Of a DNA stretch of 37,555 bases, positions 11,040-19,942 are shown piece after piece. The stretch is from NCBI GenBank assembly GCA_029263035.1, contig JAJCYF010000186.1, positions 1 to 37,555 of the forward strand. The letters are read 5' to 3'. The notes below the pieces were generated by a model. It did not search any database, was not told the origin of the DNA, and saw only the letters and a program-made list of their open reading frames with translations. The translations under genes were made by a program, and so were the position numbers. Every line of letters begins with the position of its first letter. Position 1 is the first letter of the stretch. The stretch is from Actinomycetes bacterium (GTDB lineage Bacteria; Actinomycetota; CADDZG01; JAHWKV01).

Positions 11040-12716
11040 ATGCTGGTTGGAGTAATCGTTGACCTGTCGGTCTGGGGTCTCAACAAGCAACTGACCTATT
11101 CCGTACCGCCGGATCTGGTGGAGCGCGTCCGGGTCGGGTCGATCGTCAGAGTCCCCCTGCGGAACCGCCGGATCCGGGGGTGGGTGGTTTCCGTCGATCC
11201 CGCAGCGGAGCCGGCCGAAGGCATCTCACCGATAGCTGCAGTCAGCGGGCGGGGACCGGTGTTCGACGAAGCTCTGCTCCAGATGTCCAGGGTCCTGGCC
11301 CGGCGCTACGTCTGCCCGCTCAGCTCGTTCCTTTCGCTGTTCACCCCGATGCGGCTGGGCCGGCGCGGGGTATTGTGGCCCCAGGGTCCGGCATCAGCCG
11401 GCGAAGACCCGGGCGGGCGGGTGCTTTGGCGCCTGAAGCCGGGTGAGGACCCGCTGCCGCGCTACGCGGGGCTGGTCGCGGCGGAGCTGTCCGCCGGCCG
11501 GGGGGTGATCCTGGCGGTCCCGGAGGTGCGTGAGGGCTCCCGCATTCTCGGTGAGCTGGCACAGCGGTTCCCCGCCGATGCCGCCGTGGTTCACAGCGGT
11601 ATCGACCCGGCCGACCGGTCGAAGGCCCTCTGGGAGGTGGCCGCAGGCAAGCGCCGGCTGGTGCTCGGCGGCCGGGCCGCTCTGTTCGCCCCCGCCCTTG
11701 ACCTGGGAACGGTGGTCCTGCACCAGGAGCACGACCCGTCGTTCAAGGAGCAGCAGTCGCCCTACTACGACGCCCGGGTTGTCGCCGAGGCCCGGGCCGC
11801 CGTAACCGGGGCCGGGCTGGTAGCAGCCAGCGCCACCCCGTCGCTGAACCCGTCGTTCTGGCCCGACGTTGACTCAGGCCTGCCGGTTGCGGCGTGGCAG
11901 GTGGAAGGGACCGACCGGCGTGACGAGCGGGCCGGCTGGCCCGCGACCGAGGTGGTGCAGCCGCCCAACCGGGGGCTGCCCCAGCGGGCGATCGCCTGCA
12001 TCCTGGACGCCCGCAAGAGGGGAGAGCGGTCGATCATCCTGCTGCCCCGGGTTCAGGCCACCGCCTCCGGGCCCGGACCCGAGGAGCTGATTGCGTTTCT
12101 TGCCCGGGTGGTCCCCGGCGCCCGGGTCGCCCGCGCCGACCGCCCGGGCCTGGGGAACGATCCCGGGGCCCTGCGGGAGGCCCTGACCGCCGACGTGGTG
12201 ATCGCCACCGAGGCCGGCCTCGCCGATGTGCCCCGGCCGGCGGTTTCCGTTGCCATCGCGCTAGGGGTGGACGGCTACTTCTCCAAGCCCAAGGGCCGCG
12301 CGGCCGAGGATGCGATGGCCGCCCTGTGGTCTCTGGCCGGCCTGGTCGCCGGGCGCCGGCCGAAGGGACGCCTGATCCTGGAGGTACACACCGGGGACCA
12401 CCACGGCATCGAGGCTCTGGTCCGCGGCGACTACCGGTTCTTCGTTCGCAAGGAGCTCGAGGTCCGGCAGGAATCCGATGCCCCTCCCTACCGGTCGATG
12501 ATCCGGCTGCAGACCGCCGGCGCGCCCCCGGAGTTCGTCGAGCAGCTTCGCTCGCTGCCGGCCACCAGGGTGCTCGGACCGGTGGCCGGGGGCAATCTGG
12601 GGTACGAGATCCTGCTCAAGACCTCGGCCCTGGAGACTATCCTCGATCCTTTGGGTACGATTGTTTCCACAGCACCTCAACGGGTTCTTGTTGAGGTGGA
12701 CCTCAAGGACTGGTGA
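11040..12716 (+). CDS. priA: PriA-like primosomal protein, helicase motifs degenerate
   Basis: N-terminal 3'BD-like domain (VIVDLSVWGLNKQLTYSVP...VRVGSIVRVPLRNRRIRGWVV), LGGRAALFAPALDLGTVVLHQEHDPSFKEQQSPYYDARVVAEARA, ASATPSL; no GxxxxGKT motif found. Confidence 0.85.
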   Translation: MLVGVIVDLSVWGLNKQLTYSVPPDLVERVRVGSIVRVPLRNRRIRGWVVSVDPAAEPAEGISPIAAVSGRGPVFDEALLQMSRVLARRYVCPLSSFLSLFTPMRLGRRGVLWPQGPASAGEDPGGRVLWRLKPGEDPLPRYAGLVAAELSAGRGVILAVPEVREGSRILGELAQRFPADAAVVHSGIDPADRSKALWEVAAGKRRLVLGGRAALFAPALDLGTVVLHQEHDPSFKEQQSPYYDARVVAEARAAVTGAGLVAASATPSLNPSFWPDVDSGLPVAAWQVEGTDRRDERAGWPATEVVQPPNRGLPQRAIACILDARKRGERSIILLPRVQATASGPGPEELIAFLARVVPGARVARADRPGLGNDPGALREALTADVVIATEAGLADVPRPAVSVAIALGVDGYFSKPKGRAAEDAMAALWSLAGLVAGRRPKGRLILEVHTGDHHGIEALVRGDYRFFVRKELEVRQESDAPPYRSMIRLQTAGAPPEFVEQLRSLPATRVLGPVAGGNLGYEILLKTSALETILDPLGTIVSTAPQRVLVEVDLKDW

Positions 12717-12718
12717 CC

Positions 12719-13231
12719 ATGTCGATACTCCCGATTCGGCTTTACGGCGACCCTGTGCTGCGCACCCGGGCGGCGGAACTGGACGAGGTGGACCGGCGCG
12801 CCCGCCGCCTGATGAACAACATGACCGACACCATGAAGGAAGCCCCCGGCATCGGGCTGGCGGCACCCCAGGTCGGAATCCTGAAGCGAATTATCGTCTG
12901 GGAGAACGACCAGGACCGGGGCGCCCTGGCGAACCCGGTCATCCTGGAGCGGGAAGGCTCGGTGGAGGGTGAGGAGGGATGTCTTTCGATGCCCGGCATC
13001 ACCTACCCGGTCGTCCGCTCGGAGTGGGTCCTGGTACAGGGGGTCGACGACTCCGGCGATACCGTCAAGTTCGAGACCCGGGATCTGACCGCCCGCATCA
13101 TCCAGCATGAGATTGACCACCTCGACGGAATCCTGTTCATCGACCACCTGCCGCCGGAGCTGCGAAGCGAGGCTCTGGGTGTGCTGAGGGAGCTTGCAGA
13201 GACCTGGGAACAGCAGGAGGTCGCACGGTAG
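12719..13231 (+). CDS. def: Peptide deformylase
   Basis: GIGLAAPQVG, EEGCLSMPG, IIQHEIDHLDGILFID motifs. Confidence 0.96.
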   Translation: MSILPIRLYGDPVLRTRAAELDEVDRRARRLMNNMTDTMKEAPGIGLAAPQVGILKRIIVWENDQDRGALANPVILEREGSVEGEEGCLSMPGITYPVVRSEWVLVQGVDDSGDTVKFETRDLTARIIQHEIDHLDGILFIDHLPPELRSEALGVLRELAETWEQQEVAR

Positions 13232-14154
13232 CCAGGCGGGTCGCCCTTTTCGGTACCCCCGGCATAGCCGTACCCGCGCTGCAGGCCCTTATCGACTCCG
13301 AGCACGAGGTCGCCGGGGTCGTTACCGCCCCCGACCGCCCGAGGGGCCGGGGCATGAACCTGCAGCCGTCCGAGGTCAAGGCTCTCGCCCTGGAACACGA
13401 CCTGGAGGTCCTGCAGCCGCCGACCCTGCGCAAGGACGAGGCGCAGGCCGGCCTGCGGGAACTCAATGCAGAAGTCTTTGTGGTGGTCGCCTACGGGCTG
13501 ATCCTGCCCGCGCCGGTGCTTGAGATCCCGCCGCTGGGGTGCGTCAACGTCCACTTCTCCCTGCTGCCCCGCTGGCGGGGGGCCGCTCCCGTGCAGTGGG
13601 CGGTGCTGGAGGGGGATCCGAAGTCCGGGGTGGCCATCATGCAGATGGACCCCGGCCTGGACACCGGTCCGGTTCTTGAGATGGTAGAGGAGCCGGTGCT
13701 GCCCGACGACACCTCCGGCTCCCTGGCCGGCCGCCTGGCGATTCTCGGGGCCGGCCTGCTGCCGGGAATAGTGGCCCGGCTGGACGAGATCTACCCGGTC
13801 CCCCAGCCGGAGGAGGGCGTCACCTACGCCTCCAAGCTGACCCCCGAAGATGCCCGCATCGACTGGTCGATGCCGGCGGAGGCGGTCCGCAACCGGATCC
13901 GGGCGTTCAACCCCCGCCCCGGCGCCTGGAGCCTATTGAACGGCAGGCGGCTGAAGGTGTGGCAGGCAACAGTATTGGAGGGATCTGCGGATGGCCCCGC
14001 CGGAACCCTGAGCGAGCGGGATGGGGAACTCATGGCCGCCACCGGATCCCAGTCGCTGAAGCTGGAGGTGGTGCAGCCCGAGGGCAAAGGCCGGATGAGC
14101 GGGCCCGAGTTCGTGCGGGGCTACGGCCGGGACCTTCCGGCGTCGTTCGGCTAG
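13228..14154 (+). CDS. fmt: Methionyl-tRNA formyltransferase
   Basis: VARRVALFGTPGIAVPALQALI...VVTAPDRPRGRG...VVVAYGLILP...GCVNVHFSLLPRWRGAAPVQWAV; the N-terminal 42 codons lie upstream of the tracked ATG; no ATG/GTG/TTG is available in frame; AGGAGG 7 nt before GTA 13228. Confidence 0.92.
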   Translation, partial: VARRVALFGTPGIAVPALQALIDSEHEVAGVVTAPDRPRGRGMNLQPSEVKALALEHDLEVLQPPTLRKDEAQAGLRELNAEVFVVVAYGLILPAPVLEIPPLGCVNVHFSLLPRWRGAAPVQWAVLEGDPKSGVAIMQMDPGLDTGPVLEMVEEPVLPDDTSGSLAGRLAILGAGLLPGIVARLDEIYPVPQPEEGVTYASKLTPEDARIDWSMPAEAVRNRIRAFNPRPGAWSLLNGRRLKVWQATVLEGSADGPAGTLSERDGELMAATGSQSLKLEVVQPEGKGRMSGPEFVRGYGRDLPASFG

Positions 14155-15137
14155 GGCTGCTGGGGGATAGGTACCCCGGCCTCCAGGAGGACATCGCGGT
14201 CCGGCAGGCGGTAGTAGACCTGCCAGTGGTAGTAGCCGTTGAACGCCTTCTCGTCCTCGAGCATCTGCTCGGCGTAGAGGGTGATCGCATCGACGTAGCG
14301 CTGGCTGCGGTTGTAGGCGAACAGGGCCTTGCCCATGTTGCCCGGCGCTCCGGAGGCCTTCAGGTATCGACCGGCGCCGAAGATTGCGTCCCGGGTGTTG
14401 TTGATGTCGCCCTCGCCGTAGGCGGCCCAGGTGGCGGGCATGAACTGCATCGGCCCCTGGGCGCCGGCTGAGCTGTTGCCCCGGATCCGGCCCATTCGGG
14501 TCTCGATCAGGTGAATTGAAGCCAGGTAGGCCCAGGGAATACCGAACTCCGCCTCCGCCTCGCCGTAGTAGCGGCGCAGCTCGTCGGCCGGAGCCGGCTC
14601 CACGATCGTCCAGTCGGGCAGCTTGGTCCCCGGCTTGGTGAGTTGTCGAAGCTCCTCGCCGGCCCGGATGTTGGCCTCCAGGTTGTCCCGCAGGTCGGCC
14701 GGTGCGGCCGCCAGGACCGCCTGCTTGAACGCCGGGTCCGCCACTGCCGCCCGGTAGGCGGCCTGCTGGATCCTGCCGAGGCGGGGCAGCAGGGCGGGAT
14801 CGGTCTGCGGTGATCGGATGGCCTGCTCGGCTGCTATCAGCTCGGTGGCCACCGCCTCTGCGGTGTCCAGAGCCGGTGTGGTCGTCGGGATCGGCGAAGG
14901 TGAAGGAGACGGGGTGGGGGAGGGCGAGGCCGAAACCGAGGGGGTGGGGGATGGGTCGTCCTCGGCGGATGGTGAGTCGCCGCAGGCGCCGAGCACCATC
15001 ATCAGGGCAAGCGGCAGGGCGACAAGACGTCGCCCGAAAAGTATTTGGAAAAAGTCCTTAAGATTTCTTAAAACGTGCCGATAAGGACCCGGTCGTCTGT
15101 GTCTTGAAGTTTCTCCGGCGTCCTTCCTCCCACTCAC
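14151..15137 (-). CDS. Lipoprotein lytic transglycosylase (SLT-like domain)
   Basis: Signal/lipobox LFGRRLVALPLALMMVLGAC, Ser/Pro linker, IPWAYLASIHLIETRMGRIRGNSSAGAQGPMQFMPATW; start uncertain (GTG 15137 or ATA 15044). Confidence 0.85.
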   Translation of the reverse strand: MSGRKDAGETSRHRRPGPYRHVLRNLKDFFQILFGRRLVALPLALMMVLGACGDSPSAEDDPSPTPSVSASPSPTPSPSPSPIPTTTPALDTAEAVATELIAAEQAIRSPQTDPALLPRLGRIQQAAYRAAVADPAFKQAVLAAAPADLRDNLEANIRAGEELRQLTKPGTKLPDWTIVEPAPADELRRYYGEAEAEFGIPWAYLASIHLIETRMGRIRGNSSAGAQGPMQFMPATWAAYGEGDINNTRDAIFGAGRYLKASGAPGNMGKALFAYNRSQRYVDAITLYAEQMLEDEKAFNGYYHWQVYYRLPDRDVLLEAGVPIPQQP

Positions 15138-15216
15138 ACCGTACCCGCCGCCGCCCCATCGGTCATCCGCTACGCTTGGTAGAAGGTTTATCCGCCCGTA
15201 GATTGAGGGGTGCCCG

Positions 15217-15444
15217 ATGGCGAACTGGAACTGTGAAGACTGCGGCGTGATGATGGACGCAGACGACGAGGGCGAGCCGGAGCCCTGTCCCCGCTGCGGC
15301 AAGGACATGGTGAACTTCGCCGGAGCAGCACTCAAGAACCTGTGCGGAGGAGGAGTCTCGGGGATGACCGAGGGCAGCGCCCAGCCGGCCTCCCAGGGCT
15401 CCCGGCTTCCGAGCCTTTCCCAGACCCCGGTCCCTGATGCCTGA
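15217..15444 (+). CDS. Small zinc-ribbon protein (CxxC...CxxC)
   Basis: MANWNCEDCGVMMDADDEGEPEPCPRCGKDMVNF; SD GAGGGG. Confidence 0.65.
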   Translation: MANWNCEDCGVMMDADDEGEPEPCPRCGKDMVNFAGAALKNLCGGGVSGMTEGSAQPASQGSRLPSLSQTPVPDA

Positions 15445-15898
15445 GATGGATCCCAAGGTCCGGTCGTTCCTGGAGAAGACGGGCTCGGCGGCGATGGTGA
15501 CCCTGAAGAAGGACGGCACTCCTCACGCAGTGCGGGTGGGGTTGGCACTGGTCGACGGCAAGCTGCGGAGCTCGGGCACCCGGGACCGGGTGAGAACCAA
15601 ACACCTGCGCCGCGACCCGCGGGCAACGCTGTTCGTCTTCGACTCCAAGAATCCGGCCAACAGCTACAACTACCTGGGACTGGAGACGACGGTGACCATC
15701 CTCGAAGGCCCGGAAATCCCCGAGTTGAGCATTCGAATGTTCCGGGCGATGCAGGGGATCGATGTCGAGAACCCTGGCGGCCGCAAGCTCAGCTGGTTCG
15801 GCCGGGAGTTGGACGACGAGGCTTTCGCCGCCAAGATGGTCGAAGAGGGCCGGCTGATCTACGAGTTCGAAGTGAACAAATCCTACGGGACGTTGTAG
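15437..15898 (+). CDS. Pyridoxamine 5'-phosphate oxidase-like / F420-dependent PPOX-class protein
   Basis: AAMVTLKKDGTPHAVRVGLALVDGKLRSSGTRDRVRTKHLRRDPRATLFVFD. Confidence 0.8.
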   Translation: MPEMDPKVRSFLEKTGSAAMVTLKKDGTPHAVRVGLALVDGKLRSSGTRDRVRTKHLRRDPRATLFVFDSKNPANSYNYLGLETTVTILEGPEIPELSIRMFRAMQGIDVENPGGRKLSWFGRELDDEAFAAKMVEEGRLIYEFEVNKSYGTL

Positions 15899-15901
15899 AA
15901 C

Positions 15902-16234
15902 CTAGCCCGTAGTTAGCCCGAACGGGCTGCCCTCGGAGTCCCGGCAGATAGCCCACTTTTCGCCGGGATGGATGACGGTGCCGCCGAGCTCGGGCACCCG
16001 GGCCAGAGCCGCCGGAAGGTCGGGAACGGCGAAGTAAGGAATGGAGACGGTGTCTCCCGGACCCCGGCCCCGCTCGTGCAGGCCGAACTCAGCCCCACCC
16101 TCGTGGGTCTGCCAGCCCTCGCCTTCGCCGGCCTTGCGGTCCTCCAGCTTGATATCCAGAACTCCGGTCCAAAAGCGCTTTGCACGCCCGGCGTCGTCGG
16201 CGGGGAATTCGATGAGTGATACGGGTGAGGTCAT
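15902..16234 (-). CDS. VOC (glyoxalase/bleomycin resistance-like) family protein
   Basis: MTSPVSLIEFPADDAGRAKRFWTGVLDIKLEDR...TVSIPYFAVPDLPAALARVPELGGTVIHPGEKWAICRDSEGSPFGLTTG. Confidence 0.85.
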   Translation of the reverse strand: MTSPVSLIEFPADDAGRAKRFWTGVLDIKLEDRKAGEGEGWQTHEGGAEFGLHERGRGPGDTVSIPYFAVPDLPAALARVPELGGTVIHPGEKWAICRDSEGSPFGLTTG

Positions 16235-16320
16235 GAAGCCAGGATAGCCGCGATGTAGACACACGCCCGTAGGCACCGCTTGCGCGCATGGTTCATACTC
16301 TTTTCGAACAATAAAAAGAC

Positions 16321-16441
16321 CCGTCTTCGGGGCACGGTGAAATTCCGGACCGGCGGTAAAGCCCGTGACCCTCTTCGCAAGAGGAGGTGGACCTGGTTGA
16401 TTTCCAGGGCCGACAGTCAAAGTCTGGATGGGAGAAGACGG
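16321..16441 (+). ncRNA. FMN riboswitch (RFN element)
   Basis: P1 CCGTCTTC/GAAGACGG; conserved blocks GGGGCACGGTGAAATTCCGGACCGGCGGTAAAGCCCG and GGTTGATTTCCAGGGCCGACAGTCAAAGTCTGGATGGGAGAAG; directly upstream of rib genes. Confidence 0.96.
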
Positions 16442-16526
16442 CCTGGTAAGGCGCGCGGCCACTCGCATGCGTCTTATTCGTGCCTCCCTTCCGCGCCCGG
16501 AGCGAGTCCCGTCACGAGGACTGGCA

Positions 16527-17627
16527 GTGCCCGAGACCGACGATGTATGGATGCGGAGAGCCTTGCGTCTTGCCGCCCGGGGACGGGGCAAGACCAGCCC
16601 AAACCCCATGGTCGGCTGCGTCCTGGTCAAAGACGGGGCCCTGGTGGGCTCCGGCTGGCACCGCCGGGCCGGCGAGCCCCACGCCGAGGTCCTCGCTCTG
16701 CGCAGCGCCGGCGATGCCGCCCGCGGCTCAACGGCCTATGTGACGCTGGAACCCTGCGCCCACCACGGACGCACCCCTCCGTGCGCCACCGCACTGATCG
16801 AAGCGGGCGTAAGCCGGGTCGTCGCCGCCATGGAGGACCCCGATCCCCGGACCGCCGGGAGGGGAATGGCTGCGCTGGAAGCTGCCGGCATATCGACCCG
16901 TGTGGGCGTGCTGGAGCCGGAGGCCCGCAGGCTCAACGAGCAGTACATTTTGCACCGGACCACCGGGCGGCCCTTCGTCACCTACAAGGCCGGGATGTCG
17001 CTGGACGGCAGAACCGCAGCCGCCGACGGCTCCTCGCAGTGGATCACCTCGCCTGAGGCGCGCCGGGACGCCCACCGGCTGCGGGCGCAGTCCGACGCGA
17101 TCTGCGCCGGAGTGGGGACGGTCCTGGCCGACGACCCGAGGCTGACGGTGCGCGGAGTCGCAGGCTCCAGGCCGCCGCTGCGGGTGGTGGTCGATTCAAC
17201 GGCCCGGACGCCGGTTGCCGCACAGGTCCTCTCCGACGGGGCCCCCACGGCAATCTTCACGGCTGCCGGCGACTCGGAGCCGGCGGTGGCGGCGCTGAAG
17301 GAGGCCGGGATTGAGGTGGTCTGCATGCCCGGGGAGCCCGGCACGGTGGACCTGAAGGAGATGTTGCGGATCCTGGGCGACCGGGGCCTCGTCTCGCTGC
17401 TCCTGGAGGGGGGCGCCACGCTGGCCGGCTCGTTTGCCCGAAATGGCCTGATCGACCGTTACGTCTTCTACCTCGCTCCCAAGCTGCTGGGCGCCTCCGG
17501 GGCCGGGGCGTTGAACGGGTGGACGGCGGAGTCGTTGGCCGGCGCCGCCGGCCTGGTCATCTCAGAGGTCAAGCGCATCGGGCCCGACCTCAGGGTCACC
17601 GCCTACCCGGTTCGGGAGGCAAGCTGA
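16527..17627 (+). CDS. ribD: Bifunctional riboflavin deaminase/reductase
   Basis: MRRALRLAARGRGKTSPNPMVGCVLVKDG, HAEVLAL, TLEPCAHHGRTPPC; GTG start. Confidence 0.95.
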   Translation: MPETDDVWMRRALRLAARGRGKTSPNPMVGCVLVKDGALVGSGWHRRAGEPHAEVLALRSAGDAARGSTAYVTLEPCAHHGRTPPCATALIEAGVSRVVAAMEDPDPRTAGRGMAALEAAGISTRVGVLEPEARRLNEQYILHRTTGRPFVTYKAGMSLDGRTAAADGSSQWITSPEARRDAHRLRAQSDAICAGVGTVLADDPRLTVRGVAGSRPPLRVVVDSTARTPVAAQVLSDGAPTAIFTAAGDSEPAVAALKEAGIEVVCMPGEPGTVDLKEMLRILGDRGLVSLLLEGGATLAGSFARNGLIDRYVFYLAPKLLGASGAGALNGWTAESLAGAAGLVISEVKRIGPDLRVTAYPVREAS

Positions 17628-18220
17628 TGTTCACCGGCATCGTGGAGACGGTGGGAACCGCGGCGACGGTCTCGGATTCACGTATCCGGGTTATTTCCGA
17701 ACTGAAGGACCTCGTGGTGGGGGAGTCGATCTCGGTCAACGGCGTCTGCCTGACAGTTACCGAGCCGGAGGCCGGGGCCTTCACCGCCGACATCTCCGAG
17801 GAGACCGCGCGCCGCACCAGCCTGGGAGCGCTGATGCCGGGAACCAAGGTCAATCTCGAACGGGCGATGCGTGCCGACGGCCGCTTCGGGGGCCACATCG
17901 TCCAGGGCCACGTCGACGGGGTCGGCAATGTCGCCGAGCTCGAGCAGCTGGAGGGATCGGCCGAGATGTGGTTCCGGGTTCCCGGCGAGCTCGAGCGATA
18001 TCTGGTCTCCAAAGGTTCGGTCACGGTGGAGGGTGTGAGCCTGACCGTTGCGAGCCTGGAATCCGGCAGGTTCTCGGTCGCCCTCATACCCCACACCCTG
18101 GTCAATACCAACTTCGGCGCCAAGTTGCCCGGAGATCCTGTGAACATAGAAGTAGATGTCCTGGCGAAATACGTCGAGCGGTTGCTCGGCTATGCGCCCG
18201 AGGAAGAGCAGCGGAGGTAA
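17627..18220 (+). CDS. ribE: Riboflavin synthase alpha subunit
   Basis: MFTGIVETVG, SVNGVCLTV, GGHIVQGHVDG; duplicated lumazine-binding repeats; ATG overlaps the ribD stop. Confidence 0.95.
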   Translation: MFTGIVETVGTAATVSDSRIRVISELKDLVVGESISVNGVCLTVTEPEAGAFTADISEETARRTSLGALMPGTKVNLERAMRADGRFGGHIVQGHVDGVGNVAELEQLEGSAEMWFRVPGELERYLVSKGSVTVEGVSLTVASLESGRFSVALIPHTLVNTNFGAKLPGDPVNIEVDVLAKYVERLLGYAPEEEQRR

Positions 18221-18224
18221 CAAA

Positions 18225-19463
18225 GTGGAATTCGCAACGGTAGAAGAGGCTCTTGCCGAGCTCAAAGAGGGCCGGATGATCATCGTCGTCGACGACGAGG
18301 AGCGGGAGAACGAGGGAGACTTCGTCATGCCCGGGGAGCGGATCAGCCCGGACGACCTCAACTTCATGGCCACCGAAGGCCGGGGGCTCATCTGTACCTC
18401 GGTCACGGCGGAGCGCCTGGAGGAGCTGCACATCCCGATGATGGTGTCCGACAACACCGCGCCCCACGGGACCGCGTTCACCGTGTCCGTGGACCTCAAG
18501 ATCCCCGGCCACACCGGTTCCAGCGCCTACGACCGGGCGGTCACCATCCGGTCGATCGCCGACCCGGCGACCGTTCCCAACGACCTGGCCCGCCCCGGCC
18601 ACGTGTTCCCCCTGCGGGCGTCGTCGGGCGGAGTGCTAAAGCGCGCCGGGCACACCGAGGCGGCCTCCGACCTGGCCCGCCTGGCCGGCTTCGCCCCGGT
18701 CGGCGTGCTGGCCGAGATCATGGACCCGGACGGCACGATGGCCCGCCTCCCGCACCTTCAGCAGCTGGCGGCAAAGTTCAACCTGAAGATCCTGACCATC
18801 AAGGACCTCATCGCCTACCGTAGCCAGCGCGAGAAATTGGTCGAGAGCATGGGGATCGCCAAGATGCCCACCGCATACGGCGAGTTCGAGTGCCACGCCT
18901 ACCAGTCGACCATCGACCACCAGGAGTACGTAGCGTTCGTCAAAGGCGACATCGCGGGCAAGAAGGACGTGCTGGTGCGGGTCCACTCGCAGTGCCTGAC
19001 CGGCGACGTCTTCCTGTCGGCCCGCTGCGACTGCGGCCCGCAGCTTCGCCAAGCCATGGAGAAGATCCAGGAAGCCGGCGAGGGCGTGGTCCTGTACATC
19101 ATGGCCCACGAGGGCCGGGGAATCGGCCTCACCCACAAGATTCGCGCCTACAAGCTGCAGGACCAGGGCCGGGACACGGTCGACGCCAACAAGGAGCTGG
19201 GCTTTCCGCCCGACCTTCGTGACTACGGCATCGGCGCCCAGGTGCTGTCCGACCTCGGCATCACGAGCATGCGCCTGATGACCAACAGCCCGCAGAAGTT
19301 CGCCGGGATCGAGGGGTACGGTCTGTCGATTACCGACCGGGTCCCGCTGGAGACCAGCCCCACCGAGCAGAACATCGCCTACCTGAGGACGAAGCGGGAC
19401 CGGCTCGGTCACCTGCTGGAGGGACTGGGGGTCAAGGACCCATCCGGAGAGAGCTCGGTTTGA
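18225..19463 (+). CDS. ribBA: DHBP synthase / GTP cyclohydrolase II
   Basis: MIIVVDDEERENEGDFVMPGE...; HSQCLTGDVFLSARCDCGPQL, HEGRGIGL. Confidence 0.96.
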   Translation: MEFATVEEALAELKEGRMIIVVDDEERENEGDFVMPGERISPDDLNFMATEGRGLICTSVTAERLEELHIPMMVSDNTAPHGTAFTVSVDLKIPGHTGSSAYDRAVTIRSIADPATVPNDLARPGHVFPLRASSGGVLKRAGHTEAASDLARLAGFAPVGVLAEIMDPDGTMARLPHLQQLAAKFNLKILTIKDLIAYRSQREKLVESMGIAKMPTAYGEFECHAYQSTIDHQEYVAFVKGDIAGKKDVLVRVHSQCLTGDVFLSARCDCGPQLRQAMEKIQEAGEGVVLYIMAHEGRGIGLTHKIRAYKLQDQGRDTVDANKELGFPPDLRDYGIGAQVLSDLGITSMRLMTNSPQKFAGIEGYGLSITDRVPLETSPTEQNIAYLRTKRDRLGHLLEGLGVKDPSGESSV

Positions 19464-19936
19464 GAACCATCCAGGGCTCCGCCGACGGCAGGGGCCTCAA
19501 GATAGGCGTGGTGATCAGCCGGTTTAACGAAAAGATCACCGACCGGCTGCTGGAAGGGGCGCTGCGGGCGCTGGACGACTGCGGCGTGGAGTCCGACGAC
19601 ATCACGGTCGTATCTGTGCCCGGGGCGATCGAGATTCCCGGCGTGGCCAAGAAGCTGGTCAGCCAGGTCGACGCAATCGTGACGTTGGGGGCCGTCGTCA
19701 GGGGCGAGACCGAACACTTCACCTACGTCTGCAAAGCGGCCCAGGAGGGCATGATCCAGGTCGCCCTGGAGTCCGGCGTGCCGATGACCTTCGGCGTGCT
19801 GACCACCGAGAACTCGGCGCAGGCGCTGGATCGCACCGGCGGCGCCCACGGCCACAAGGGTTACGAGGTGGCCAAGGACGCCGTCGAGCTGGCGAACACC
19901 TACAAGCTGATCGGGAGCCCTCAGCTAGGGGACTGA
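19460..19936 (+). CDS. ribH: 6,7-dimethyl-8-ribityllumazine synthase
   Basis: IGVVISRFNEKITDRLLEGA, VPGAIEIPGVAKKL, GAVVRGETEHFTYVC; TTG start overlapping the ribBA stop. Confidence 0.95.
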   Translation: MRTIQGSADGRGLKIGVVISRFNEKITDRLLEGALRALDDCGVESDDITVVSVPGAIEIPGVAKKLVSQVDAIVTLGAVVRGETEHFTYVCKAAQEGMIQVALESGVPMTFGVLTTENSAQALDRTGGAHGHKGYEVAKDAVELANTYKLIGSPQLGD

Positions 19937-19942
19937 GAGCGC

